From Cricetomys ansorgei (lineage: Eukaryota > Chordata > Mammalia > Rodentia > Nesomyidae), in the NCBI GenBank assembly GCA_026225945.1, contig JAMJFZ010001657.1:2764501-2828500 (forward strand): DNA of 64,000 bases. The letters are read 5' to 3'. How positions within the stretch are numbered: position 1 is the first letter of the stretch; every line of letters starts with the position of its first letter. Shown here piece after piece: positions 31,222 through 42,531 of this stretch. The position numbers and the translations under genes were made by a program. The notes below the pieces were generated by a model. That model saw nothing but the letters and a program-made list of their open reading frames with translations, searched no databases and was not told the DNA's origin.

Positions 31222-31347
31222 GAGACAGGATTTCTCTGTGTAGCCCTGGCTGTACTGGAACTCGCTCTGTAGACCAGGCTGGCCTTGAACTCAAAGATCT
31301 GCATAACGAGTGCTGGGATTAAAGGCGTGTGTCACCACCATCCAGCC
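31215..31347 (-). mobile_element. B1 SINE with internal deletion
   Basis: 'tttgagacaggatttctctgtgtagccctggctgtactggaactcgctctgtagaccaggctggccttgaactcaaagatctgcataacgagtgctgggattaaaggcgtg'. About 16 bases of the 'gcctgcctctgcctcc' part are missing. Otherwise close to consensus. Confidence 0.95.
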
Positions 31348-32723
31348 AGTAGTTCTTTCTTTATACCTCTCTAGGAAAAGTCACACAACAAAACAATATG
31401 AAAATAACATAATCTTTAAAGTCAAATATTTTAAACAGTAGAAAGAAGATGAATCTTAACCTAGCTGTGTTGTATACAAGTGGCCACTGTGAACGCTCTT
31501 GAGAATTTTCTTCCAGGGTTTTCTCTTTCCAGTTCCTATATTACAAAGCCTCGACTAGGGTCTCTATACAGTGGTTTCCCTAACACTGCATTGTAGCTGT
31601 CACATGTGTTATTGTAGTTTTCGTACATATAACTTTGAAATGTGTAATGAGCCATCGTGTTAACCAGACAGCTGAGAGTTGCCCTGTTACGGAACACAGA
31701 GTTGTCTCTGCTCTCTGTAGACTGGCCCTTCAGCAGGCACACTTCCTACAAGTGAAAATTTTTTGGGAAAATTCTAGATGAATGTGGTTGATGTTCACTG
31801 ACACTCTTGGCTCCTCCTGGATAAACACAGGGCCAGAAAGAAACTCTGTCAGAGGGCATGTGATGGGGATTCTGGAAACAGTATTTCAAGGCTGTGGATA
31901 TTGGTCTCGGAGTAGACTGCACTTTGGTGTAATAGCCAGATAATAACCAGAAATAAAATAATCAGGATAATTCTAACCTGACAGCACTCCTAAACATCTC
32001 CAGGACTATTTGAAGGAGAGACTCTTAACACATCTTCCAAAGGCTTTCAAAATGGTCATTCTTCCTGTGTCCTGAATTTTGCCTGATCTTTCAGAGGCTG
32101 ATCTAAGTTTTCCTGCTCCATTTTGTCAAGGTGAATCAACCAGTGAGTGTCAAAATTCAGATTCCCAGGCCCACACGCTGGTATGTCTGATGCAAGTAGA
32201 GCATGGTGACCTGACTCCAAAAGACACATGATCTGCACAGCGGTCATGGGTGGGTGTAGACCTGGCAGCTTAGTTCTCTTCTCCTCTGATGTCTTAGCAG
32301 TCAGCAATTAATCCAACCCCCCTCCACAGAAACAGACTTCGCTGGAACCCATATTTTCTATCAAGAGTATGATGTACGTGACACTGATAATTACTGATCA
32401 CCTCTGTGATAGGTATAAATCTTTAATTTCTTTTTTTACAAAGTTTGCTTTATGAAAGAGGAGGTTTAAGACCTTTTATTTTACAAAATTAATGATAATC
32501 TCCCTTGTATCAGACTCTATTCACAGAGTGATTACGCATTGACTAAACCCATCCTTCTCCGGCACATGGGGTGAATATTGGTCTTTACTCTGTTTGCAAG
32601 TGACAGAAGGATGACCGAGCGTATAGTCCATGAGAGCAGTGCAGCATAGAGTGGCAGCGCTTGCCCAAACCTGGTGGGTCCGTGACGCTCATTTATGACA
32701 TTGGGACATGAAGTTGTTGAGCC
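31348..32723. other. unique AT-moderate sequence
   Basis: About 1.4 kb without a recognised repeat. 31930-32060 and 32380-32560 are AT-rich and SINE-free and could be constrained, but no motif cluster stands out. Confidence 0.35.
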
Positions 32724-33156
32724 TTGTGCTTGCAGCTTTTACGTCAAATTGACACAAGCTAAAGTCATCTGAGAGGAAGGGTAACCTCGATTAAGAAAAT
32801 GCCTCCATAATACTGGTCTGTAGGCAAGTCTGTAAGGCATTTTCTTAATTAGTGATTGATGGGGGAAGACCTAGCTCTTTGTGAATGGGGCCACTCCTGG
32901 GATGTGGATTACAGTCTTGGGTTCTATAAGAAAGCAGGCTAAGCAAGCCATGGGGAACAAGCTAGTAAGCAGCACCCTTCTACGGCCTCTGCATCAGCTC
33001 CTGCCTCCAACCAAGTTCTTGCCCTGTGTGAGTTCCTGTCCTGACTTCCACCAATGATGAACAGCAACGTGGAAGTGTAAGCAGAATGAACCCCTTCCTC
33101 CCTCAGTGGTTTGGTCATGGTGTCTCATCACAGCAGGGGTACCCCTAACTAGGACA
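32724..33156 (+). mobile_element. MT-type MaLR solo LTR
   Basis: Sense order is clear: 'aaattgacacaagctaaagtcatctgagagg', 'gaaaatgcctccataatactggtctgtaggcaagtctg', 'cttaattagtgattgatgggggaagacc', 'ttctataagaaagcaggctaagcaagcc', 'ctgacttccaccaatgatgaacagc', 'ggtcatggtgtctcatcacagc', ending 'ctaactaggaca'. Solo LTR; the minus frame through it is a shadow. Confidence 0.92.
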
Positions 33157-33164
33157 GATCTGTA

Positions 33165-33903
33165 TGTCTGAACCTTACTAACAAGTATGGACAACTGGGT
33201 GGAAAATTCACACTGAGGAAACAAATGAACTCCTCAGAAGAACGACAAAGAGCTTAGATGGACATGGGTGAAGGACATGTATAGATATTTCCCCACAGAA
33301 GCCAACAAGCACATAAGAGACGCTCCATATCTTAGACATGAGGGTGATCCAGACTGAAGCTAAGGGAAGATATGACTTTATACCACAAAGATGGCTGTAG
33401 TTATCCTACCGAAGAAGGGAAGGGACCAGTATCGGTGAGGATGTGGAGACAGAAGGTTCATCACTGGTGGGGATGTTCCATTGTGGAAAACAGCTTGATG
33501 GTTCTTCAAAAAGGATCACTACAGGATCACCCTCTAAGTCAGCAATTCCACTGCTAAGTTCATACCCAGAAGAATTGAAAACACAGATCAAACACATACT
33601 TGTGTGCCTGTGTTTATGGCAACATTGTTTATAATAGCTAAGTGTTGATACAAATGTTTATGGAAGGGTAAAAGGGTAAACAATATGATATATGCATGCA
33701 ATGAAAGACTATTTAACCCGATGTACTGATGCATGCTCCACTAAGGATGAGCCTCGGTTGCAAAAGACCATGTGCTACATATTCCACATAAGTGAAATGT
33801 CCAGACTAGCCAAGTCTACAGAGACAGAATGTATATTTGTGTCTGCTTAGGACTAGAGGGGATGCGGGTGATGTATGTCAATAGCTTTTTGTGCTTGTTT
33901 TTA
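33165..33903 (+). mobile_element. L1M 3' region, piece 1
   Basis: 'aagccaacaagcacataagagacgctcc', 'gtgaggatgtggagac', 'gtcagcaattccactgctaagttcatacccagaagaattgaaaacac', 'atggcaacattgtttataatagc', 'tactgatgcatgctcc', 'ataagtgaaatgtccagactagccaa' are successive old L1 motifs. Interrupted by an LTR and resumed at 34328. Confidence 0.85.
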
Positions 33904-34327
33904 CTGTTAATGCATATCACCTAGAGTCCTGTGGGAAGAGGGAACCTCAACTGAGGAGTTTTCTCGACCAACTTAGTCTGTGTCTGTGGCTGTGACTTGT
34001 GATTGATCTTGTCTTGACTTGTGGTTGATCTGGGAGGGCCCAGCCCACTGTGGTGGCACCATCCTTAGGCACAAGGCCTGGGCTGTATAAGAAAGTCAGC
34101 TGTGTATGATCTAGTGAGTGAGCCAGTAAGCATCATCCTCCATGGCTTATTTTTCCTGGTTTTCTTTCTTTACAGGGTTTCTACTCCATGTTACTGCCCT
34201 CAGGTGCCTGCTCTGTCTTCTCTCAGTGATGGACTGTGACCTGGAAATGTAAGATGAAATAAACCTCCTCCCCAGGTTTCTTTTTGTCATGGTGTTTCTC
34301 ATAGCAACGTGAGAGCAAGCTAGGACA
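33904..34327 (+). mobile_element. MT-type MaLR LTR inserted in the L1
   Basis: 'cacctagagtcctgtgggaagagggaacctcaactgagg', 'gggcccagcccactgtggtggcaccatccttaggc', 'gctgtataagaaagtcagc', 'gatggactgtgacctggaaatgtaagatgaaataaacc', 'gtcatggtgtttctcatagcaacg', ending 'gctaggaca'. It interrupts L1 3' sequence. A 5-bp duplication is not clear. Confidence 0.9.
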
Positions 34328-34475
34328 GTAACTAAAGGATGTGGGGTTTCTCAGATTGTGCCGATGGTCACACACTTGGAATATGCTAAAAACCACTGGA
34401 CTGTGACAGTCAAGTGGCTGAATCGTATGGCAGTTAAATGACATCCCAATAACTGCTTTTACAAAAGAAAAAACT
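34328..34475 (+). mobile_element. L1M 3' terminus, piece 2
   Basis: 'gatggtcacacacttggaatatgctaaaaaccactggactgtgacag', 'gtggctgaatcgtatggcagttaaatgacatcccaataactgctttta' is the L1 3' end that should follow piece 1. Confidence 0.75.
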
Positions 34476-35521
34476 AATATAGATCCAGTTCTAGCTTACA
34501 TTCCAGATTCTGAGGAACTGACAGATTCAGTTATTCACATGGCACTTGGTCTGATTTTACATGTAACAACAGATCCCTCAAGAATACCCAACAATAAAAC
34601 CTCTGCACTGGTGCACAACCCGTTTCCCAAGAAACAGTAGCTGATGCTGCTCTGTTTCTTTGCTCATTAATATTCCTCTGCTGAGAACCTTGAGGAAAAT
34701 GTAAGACATTTGCATTTGCATTCCAGCTGGAGGTCTATATCCGGGGGAATGATTTCTGGTCTTCTATATCCACATGTGCCCGTGAGTATGTTTCTACATG
34801 TGCTCTCTCTTTTATGTCTAGCCTGAGATTTATACCAATGTATACAAGAGCATGTGACCCTGTCTGGACTTCAGTTATCCACGTGTATGTCTGCTGCCAG
34901 AGATCTGTCTCTCCACACACCTTGACTGTATGAGCAATCTGTCTAACCACGAGGAGGCATGCAGCTTCCAGGGTGTCCACAAGACCAGACATGTGGCCTT
35001 GGAACCAGAGCTCAGTCCTTGCCACCTGTTGCAGGAGCCAGTCAACGGAGAGAGGATTTGAATTTATTACTTTTTCAGAGAGCCAGCGTCTGAGGAGACA
35101 GTGGGTTCATCTTCTAGAGCTCTGTCTGCCATTTCATCCTTAGGGAGGGAATACAAGGGTGGCCAATCATTGCAGTCTAGTCTGGCCTCTCTGGTCAGGT
35201 GGTTGGTTCTGTGGGTGTTTTTTTTTAAATAATCACTTCTCTCTCTCTCTGTGTACTGTGGTCTGGCATACACCATGGTTACCGATACCTCTTGAATTCC
35301 TCCTGATTACATCTAGATCAAAGGTTAACTTAGAATATCAAATCAATAACAATATGTACAGCTTGGGCTACTTACAGTGTGCTCCCTGTGGCCCAAGGAA
35401 CACAGTTTGGGGGTTTCTCTCAATGGTGCCCAATCAGTGGGTTTGGACAAATGTTTTGTGGCATGTGTTTACTGTTACAATATAACACAGCACAGTTTCA
35501 TTGCCCTAAAAGCCCTCCATG
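34476..35521. other. unique sequence; possible ERV LTR and octamer block
   Basis: Two overlapping ATTTGCAT octamers at 34708-34721 follow 'ctcattaatattcc' and precede a CAGCTG E-box. On the minus strand 35000-35290 contains 'aataaattcaaatcctctctcc' in a layout that might be an ERV LTR, but this is not firm. Confidence 0.3.
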
Positions 35522-35830
35522 AGGGCTGTGGAAATAGCTCAGTCTCTAAGAGCACTTGCTGTACAAGCCTGGAGGCCTGAAATCAAATGCCAGCACTGGT
35601 GTAAAAAGTCAGTTGTGACTGCAGATGCCTATAACCCCAGTGCTGTGAGGTTGCATCTTGGGAACTCACTGACCAGCTAGCTTAGATGGTTCAGTGAGAG
35701 ACTCTGTCTTAAAGGATTAAGATCAAAGGTGGCAGAGGAAGACACCCTACATCTTCCTCTAGCACCTACCTGTATGTATGTGCATGCATGGACCTGTACA
35801 TACATGTAGTACTCAATAAACATATGTGCA
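35522..35830 (+). mobile_element. B4 SINE, sense
   Basis: ID-like head 'gggctgtggaaatagctcagtctctaagagcacttgctgtacaagcctgg', then a B1-like part 'gcagatgcctataaccccagtgctgtgagg..actcactgaccagctagc', 'gagagactctgtctt', then a third module 'ggcagaggaagacaccctacatcttcctctagc'. Followed by a TG tail (35831-35856). Confidence 0.75.
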
Positions 35831-35856
35831 TGTGTGTGTGTGTGTGTGTGTGTGCA
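35831..35856. repeat. (TG)n at SINE tail
   Basis: Short TG microsatellite directly after the B4 3' end. Confidence 0.9.
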
Positions 35857-36486
35857 TGTGTACATGCACGCATCCCCCTAACCACCAAACAAATGGGGCA
35901 GGTGTTGGGGGAATTTATTTCCGGTTGTGCTCATATAACTTTAAAACAATTGGCTTGTACATTGGTGGGGGAAGGGCTGCCTAAGCCTTTGTAGGTTGCT
36001 TTATCTGCAGGTGTTACCTTGATCTAAATCTGTGATTCAGATGTGTGCTTCCTCATGACCTGCACCTGCTCATGACTCTCTGGCAGAGCCATTGTAGTTC
36101 AAATAGCTTATACTCTGAGATCTCCAGGTGAAGAGCAAAGTTGCTGTAGAGGAAGTCTTGTAGTCCCTCTCCCACAGTCTCAGGCAACAAAGGAAGAACA
36201 CTCCCCTTGGGCTTTGAGCTCCCCCACCGTAAAGATGATATAGCTCAGCTGCTAAAAGGTTGTGGGATGAGACTAAGCTACAGATTTCCTTCATTATGCA
36301 AATAAGCCTCTAGATGAGGGGGCAGAGTTTTTGTGTCAATGAAAACATCTGAGATCAGATGATCCTAGCTGTCCAGGATGGCACTTGCCATGACATGCTG
36401 TCCTCTCTGCTAAGGTCTGGCAGGTTTGTATCTATGAGAATGTCTCCTTGTCTTTCTTACAGACCTACACAGTAGCAATCTGCTAC
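35857..36486. other. unique sequence, no feature recognised
   Basis: No family recognised. Minus frame 36070-36294 lacks recognisable domains. Confidence 0.35.
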
Positions 36487-36585
36487 AGGCAGGGGGAATG
36501 GCTCAGCTGATAAAGATGGCCTGCTGGGAAACCTGATGGTCTGAATTTAATTCCCAAGACCCACATGGTGGGTTGTTTTCTGACC

Positions 36586-36624
<39 letters not shown>

Positions 36625-36672
36625 ATGCCCATGTGCCCCCTCCTCCACACATCACATACACACAGGAAAACA
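36487..36672 (+). mobile_element. B2/B3 SINE with (CA)n
   Basis: 'gggggaatggctcagctgataaagatggcctgctgggaaacctgatggtctgaatttaattcccaagacccacatggtggg', then CA16 at about 36589-36621 inside the 3' region. Confidence 0.8.
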
Positions 36673-36719
36673 ACAGCAATAACCCTTCCCTCACCTCCCT
36701 AGTCATTCTTCCCAACCCT

Positions 36720-37470
36720 AATCCCTGGCAACTTTTACTGTCTCTTTAGCTCTCCCTGCCTTTGTCAGAGGGTCATGTAGTCTTTATGCAGTCTTCCCAG
36801 GTTCGTGTTGGGATTTTCTAACGTTCCCAGCAGCCACAAATGAGCTTCTTGTTTTCTGTCCCTGGCAGCTTCAGCTATTGTCAGCATTTTGGATTCCGGC
36901 CATGTTCACAGGTATGAGGTGGCATCCGATGCTGTTGCAAATAAGTCAGCAATCCCTGGAGGATGCACGATGTTACGCATCCTTTCATGAGCTTATCTGC
37001 CACCCATACATCCTGTGGGGCTAGGTGTCTGCTCAGGATTTTGCCTGTATTTTAATAAGGTTCTTCTTTTTCTTGTTGCTTGTAGATTTTGGACATGAGG
37101 GTTTTTATTTTTTTATCAGTTAGCTTTTTGCAAAATGTTTTCTTCCTGTCTTGAATTATCTTCTGGACATTATCTTTTATAGACCAGAAGTTTTTTAATT
37201 TTAGCAAAGTCCAGCTTATCAATTATCTCCTCTGTGGATTGTGTTTTTGCTGACGTATTTAGGAAGTCAGTGCCACAGTCAAGGTCATCTGCCTTATCTC
37301 CTAGGAGTCTTCCTTTTATGTCTTGTGTTTAGTTCTGTGTTTCATTTTAAGCTCACTTTTGGGAAGGCTGGAAGATCTCGATTTGTTTGTTTGCATGTGG
37401 ATTGCTGGGCATTTTTAACAATTCATGTCTTCAAGGAGACTTTGTGCTTGCCCCGCGCGGGCCTTTTCCA
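36720..37470 (-). mobile_element. L1M 3' region, antisense
   Basis: 'atccctggcaacttttactgtc', 'ttgtcagcattttggattccggccatgttcacaggtatgaggtggcatc', 'catcctttcatgagcttatctgccacccatac', 'aagttttttaattttagcaaagtccagcttatcaattatc', 'gtggattgtgtttttgctgacgta', 'gcatgtggattgctgggc' follow the complement of old L1 ORF2/3' UTR. Frames broken. Confidence 0.8.
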
Positions 37471-38400
37471 AGTCAAATCCTTCAAACATTACTCTTAACC
37501 AGCTTTCAAATGCAGTTAGAGAAAGGCTCTGGTTCTTTGCCCGGCATCTCCATCGATGAGGCATGAACTTCTGGCTTATCTGTAGAGACAGCATGTGTCT
37601 GAGCCCAGCCCAGATCTGTTTTTTGTTGATCTAATTTTCTTCTCTTTTCATCTTGGTTAGTAGCCAGGCGACGGACGGCATTTATCAGTGACAGCCCACT
37701 GCAGGTAAACAGTGAGTGAGGGGAAAGGTTAGTAGTGTTGGTCTTGGTGTAGGCGGCAGCCGCTGCTGTATGGAGGGCCAGGATCAGGATCTGGAAAGAG
37801 AGCCTAAATTGACCCCCTAGAAGGGAAATACAAAGCAGAAGGCACGAAGCAACAGGAGTGGGGCTGGGTGAGTGTTCCTCCCCTATGAGTCATCTGCAGA
37901 GGCAATGTTCTCCAGGAGGTGGAGAGGTCTCCTGATAGCACAGGACCTGGAAGGTCAAGCTGAGCCTGTTTCTGCCAACGAATGATCCCCAGAGCAGCTT
38001 GGCCAGGACAGAGCCCCTGCTCTGGGCTTGGATGAGAAGCCCATATGGGACTGTCCCACAGTGGGCTGTCCTTGGCCAGCAGAACAGTTTATTTCACCAC
38101 TCCTGCTTTTCTCTGCAGGTTCCTTTCCCCATCTTTCCCCTCTCTTTGACCCCCCTCCATCTTGGCCAGTGCTTACTCAGCCCCTTCACCTAAACTGGGG
38201 TTTTGCCAGAGCCCTCTTTATTCCAGACAATTGAATACTTATGCTGAGTCTGGGACCCTAGACTAGCACTGGGCCCTAGGGAGAGGGAGCAGAGACTGAG
38301 AGAAAAATGGATTATTGTCTCTTTTCACAAGGGGCTGGGAGAAGTACATATGGTAATTCATACAGTCATCTTTGACATCAGGATGGCGCTTGGATAAGTG
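37471..38400. other. unique sequence, no feature recognised
   Basis: GC-moderate, no repeat recognised, no exon with both splice sites and an open frame that stands out. Confidence 0.4.
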
Positions 38401-38404
38401 GCTG

Positions 38405-38518
38405 AGGGTGTTGAGGCAACATCTGTATACATAGCCCAGGCTGGCCTCCAACATGAGATCTTCCAGCCTCAGCCTTCTGAGGGCTGGGATGACCAGTGAG
38501 CACCGCCATACTCAGCTA
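38405..38518 (-). mobile_element. old B1 SINE
   Basis: 'catagcccaggctggcctccaacatgagatcttccagcctcagccttctgagggctgggatgaccagtgagcaccgcc' is an antisense B1 core without a recognisable tail. Confidence 0.7.
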
Positions 38519-38702
38519 TCAGGATGAGTCTTACTATTTATGTATTGATCAGCACAATGTCAGAAAACATGTGCCAAGCATACATGTTTTCACATGAACT
38601 GAACAGCTCTGAGAAGATGAACAGATGGGGCTATGGTGTGTGGTTGGAGTCTACAGAGCACACTTCAGGATAAAGCTTTTGCACCTTTGGGATTTTGTGC
38701 CA

Positions 38703-38998
38703 GGCATGTCGGTATTAATTCTTTTATTTTTTATTTTATTGCTGAGACAAAATACCTGATCAAAGTACCTTTCCTTAAGCAAGGAAAGATGTATTTTGGC
38801 TACTGCTTTGAAGAAAAGCCCATTGTGCTGGGGAAAGCTAGTCACATTGCATCCACAATCAGTAAGCCCACATTTAGGGGAAGTCTTCCTACTCAGTTAC
38901 TCTCATCTAGAATATTCCCCACAGACATGCCCAGAGATTTGTATCCAAGGTGATTCCAGATCTTGTCAAGTTGACAATCGATATAAACAATCACAATA
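38703..38998 (-). mobile_element. MT/ORR-type MaLR LTR
   Basis: 'ttattgctgagacaaaatacctgatcaaagtacc', 'cagtaagcccacatttaggggaagtcttcc', 'ctcatctagaatattccccacagacatgcccagag', 'ggtgattccagatcttgtcaagttgacaatcgatat' reproduce an antisense rodent MaLR LTR. Confidence 0.85.
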
Positions 38999-39219
38999 TC
39001 TAAGTAAAAGAAACAGGAGAAGAAAAGGTCAAGTCCTGTTAGTCACTGCTCTGCTCTGTCCTGAGCATCACCACACTTCAAGAGAAGGAAGCGGAGGGGG
39101 GTGGGGAAGGGACAGTTCTCGGTAACTAAGATAAAGCATAAGAAGGAATTAATGCACTTGCATTTTGATATGACTGTAGCCTCTCACTAACGTATCACAC
39201 TGTCATGTGAATGGAAGAT
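38999..39219. other. unique sequence, no feature recognised
   Basis: No element recognised. Confidence 0.35.
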
Positions 39220-39275
39220 AGGAAAAAAGGAAGAAGGAAGGAAGGAGGAAGGAAGGAAGGAGGAAGGAAGGAAGG
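39220..39275. repeat. (GGAA)n purine repeat
   Basis: GGAA/GGAGGAA units, all purine for most of its length. Confidence 0.9.
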
Positions 39276-39727
39276 CAAGCAGCATGTGTGTAAAGGAGTC
39301 TACAAGGCCAAATGATTGAACTTGAGAGATTATGCTTACAGAATAAAATGTAAATCAGAGTAAATTATCTTGGGCTACTTTTAGTCCCTCTGAAAACTAT
39401 CTGCTTCCCATACCTGTGCCTAACACAACATCTGCATGACCCTCAAAGCCTTATAGTATGTACTAAGCAGACCCTCTGAAGTGAAAAGTGTGTTTAGGTA
39501 TTGACAACCATGATCACTCTATCAAGTACGCCACGGCAGACTGCCACACAGGCCCCAGAAGAGAAGGCTCCTCTCACACCTGAGGTTCTGGGCAGCATTA
39601 GGGTGTGACTTTGTCATTCACAGATATTCAACTGGAGAATGTGCCTCTGGGTGTTTGCACTAAAGGAACCCCTGTCCCCAAGTCTAGCCATCGTGTCAGC
39701 TAACAGGAAAAGGATCTAACGAATGCA
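39276..39727. other. unique sequence, no feature recognised
   Basis: No repeat or exon recognised. Confidence 0.35.
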
Positions 39728-39795
39728 GTAAACAGGAATTGAACCCACGATCATCTCCGAATCGACGGTACCACAGCAAGTAGGCCAAATAGGAG
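39728..39795 (-). ncRNA. tRNA-like segment (possible tRNA pseudogene)
   Basis: On the minus strand an A-box-like TGGCCTACTTG (39777-39787) is followed 32 bases later by a perfect B-box GGTTCAATTCC (39735-39745), with TTCGG in an anticodon-loop-like position. It loosely resembles tRNA-Arg. The acceptor stem does not pair and the anticodon arm is poor, so a functional tRNA is unlikely. Alternatives are a tRNA-derived SINE head or chance. Confidence 0.3.
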
Positions 39796-40665
39796 TCCAA
39801 CCCATCTCCGAGGACTCCTCTCACTATCTTGAACTTTATGTCTGCTCCAGTGGGAGCCCGTGTTTTGGGCATGCCTGCCAAGAGGGGACAGGAAATGGAA
39901 GTGTTTTGGTTAAATCAAAGAGAGGTGGGAGGCTGCTCCCAGGGACTGAGAGAACTACAGAACCAAGCGGAACTTTCCGTGTTTGACATGGCCGCAGCCG
40001 ACAGCCCCAGACGGCAGTGATGCCTGGCACCTGCTTCCTTCTCGATGTGCTTCACCTGCGGAGAGGAGCAACTGTACTGACAGAGTGGCGAAGGTGAGGT
40101 GAGCTCAGCTGGGCCCCCGAGAGGCCTGGATGGCATTGACTGAGCTGTCCTCAAGAGGACAGGACGGGAGGCTGGGAGAACTGGGGAGGCTTAGTGAGGA
40201 CTGCGGGGAGGCACGTGTGCAGTTATTAGAGGTCTGTATAGCTGCATTCACTAAGAGGAAACGGGCAACTGATCATCCAGGAGGAGCAAAGCTAATGGAA
40301 TCTAAAGGTAACGTGAGAAGCCGGAGGAAAACCAGAGAAAACGAGGGCTTAGTAACTGGCCACCCACTCAGGAGGGTGGAGTGGGAACAAGAGCCGAGAT
40401 GTCTTGGAACTTGGGCGCCGGGTGGTAAAACCAAAGGAAGCTAAAGCCATTAGCAGCTATGGGAGTCACGAAGGGCAGTGCATTTGTGGGGGTGGAGGGA
40501 GCAGAGTTTAATTTTAGATGACTTTGACGTGACAGTGGGACATTACAGTAGAAATGTCAAGTGTGCAATTGGAAATGGGTGACTGGCACTCATGCCGAGG
40601 GAATGGACCGTTATCTTAGGTGGCATCGTCGAGGTGGCAAGGAAGGCAACCTCCTGGTAACGCGA
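39796..40665. other. unique sequence, no feature recognised
   Basis: No repeat family recognised. Several 60-100 codon frames overlap on both strands without recognisable domains. Confidence 0.4.
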
Positions 40666-40862
40666 GTTGAGCGAGGGGGGGTGGGGGATGGAGTCTTAGA
40701 AGAAAGGAGAAAGGCAGAGGAAAAGGAAGAGGAGAGGGAGGAGAAACGGGAGGGGAGGAGGAGGGAGAAAAAGAAGCTGAAGGCCAGGAGGAGGAGGGGA
40801 GGAGGAAGAGGAAGAATAGAAAATGGAAGAGCAGAGGGAGAAGACGAAGGGAGGAGGCAGGG
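40666..40862. repeat. GA-rich purine-biased tract
   Basis: Imperfect G/A-rich sequence (GAGGAGG, GAAGAGG units) with scattered C/T. It explains the Glu/Arg-rich and Pro/Ser/Phe-rich frames here. Confidence 0.85.
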
Positions 40863-41123
40863 TGCTCCTGAGTAATGTCCCAGAGACCGGAAGAAGCTGG
40901 GACACTTGGGCTGCGAGAATCAAAAACCAAAACCAGGAGACAGACCCTGGGCTTGCAAGCAACAGGCTGCTATCGAGTACAGACTTTCTTGTTTGGACAT
41001 TTAAGGTAACACATTAAAGGCAAGCTAACGATGCAGAGTGGGGCAGGCGGACTGCAGAGAGAAACGTCAAAAGCAGGGGCCACATACACACCACACTGGC
41101 AGTGTTCCCGCATCCCACCGCAG

Positions 41124-41199
41124 GACAGCGTGGCGTTTTCTCCAGATCCTTCCATTCTTGCATCTTCCTCCAAGCCTTCTCAGAGAGCCGTGGGCACAG
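41124..41199 (+). other. candidate exon, open with both splice sites
   Basis: Pyrimidine-rich acceptor 'ttcccgcatcccaccgcag|gac' and donor 'gcacag|gtgagc' bound a 76-base segment with one open frame (starts DSVAFSPDPSILASSS). No known protein recognised. Such pairs occur by chance, so this is only a lead. Confidence 0.15.
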
Positions 41200-42531
41200 G
41201 TGAGCCCCAGGCTGGAGCAGCTGCCACAGGAGCCTGGTAGACCCCTGTGCTGAGGTCTACTAACCCAGGCTTCAGGGCACTGCCCAATGCTGGGTCGCTT
41301 CCTCCCACCCCCACCTCATTTCCCCTTTGCCCATTGGCTGCCCCATTTTGTATCTCTTGGAGGCCCCATCACCTCTCACACTTCCATACTGGGGAGGAAG
41401 TTTCTAGCACACATGTGATTTAAGCCACAGCACTGGCCCTCCCCAGAGGGGTCTTCCAGTTCCTCCACTAGTGTGCGCCACTTCCGTTCTGTATGCTCTC
41501 TTGCTTGCTCAGTTCTGGGTAACAAATGAATGGAGTCCATGAGCCTTCGTGAAGCAGGTATGGCATGTGGCCTTGTCTGGAGGTGGCTATCTTTGCTTGT
41601 TGCCTCCTGAAGCCTGAGGGAGACACAAACATCACCAGAGCCTATAGTGAGGGGCTCCCATACCTCCTTAAGCTGAGTTTAAGCATGGGTTAAAAATCAG
41701 CCCCATTTTCAATTCAGTTGACACTGTTCCCTGAAGCTTTCAAAGCACACTAATAAATTCCTACTAATTCTATATGCATGGTTTTTGTTTTCAGGCACCT
41801 GAGACGCTTGACTGGGCCTTTATGACTTCAATAAGCAAACTGTTTCTCAGTAGCTTTTCTTAAGACTTATAAATCAATATGTCAGCATTCCAAGTATGAC
41901 GAAAATCTGGTTTCCATAACACCCCGGCATTGCTTAGAGATATCAAAATCCCTTAGGCTTTCCAACTTAAAAGTCCAATCTTCATACACTATATGCATTT
42001 TAAATCGGTACCACAGTGGGTCTGGGGCTCAGAATTCCATACCCAGAACACCGCACAGTTATTCTGGCAGGCTGAGTGGAAGGCCTCTGAAGCGGGTCTT
42101 CCCTGCCGAGCCCTCTCTCCCCCCTGAGAATCAAGTTGTAAATGCCAGAGCTGCTCTCCCAAAGCAGGCATAGGCACTAGCACCTTCTTCTCCAAAGTAA
42201 ACTTCTCCAGAGAAAGGTCACCGTCTCTCTTACCATTTGAAGACTTTTGTTTTGGAGGGACCCTGGCTATAGGCTGGAGGGAGAATCACCACCAGAGACC
42301 AAGAAGAATCCTACAGACAGGCTTTCTGGAACCCACCAGCCTCCTACCATAACGTCACATCTCCAGTCTGATCACATGGCCACATGGCTGTCCGTCTCCC
42401 ATCAAGTGTGAAAGCCTTTTGCAGTCTGTGGGTCGGTGTTTTCTGTGTATGTGTGGTGACCTGGTCAGGTGAGGGATCAACTGCCCCCCACAAATAAATA
42501 TCCAATATGCCAAATGCCAGGTGCCTTATTG
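41200..42531. other. unique sequence, no feature recognised
   Basis: About 1.3 kb without repeats. 41690-41990 is AT-richer and SINE-free. No gene recognised. Confidence 0.4.

Noticed and set aside
32724..34327. Provirus with paired LTRs
   Set aside because: The sequence between and after the LTRs is L1, not retroviral genes, and the LTRs differ.
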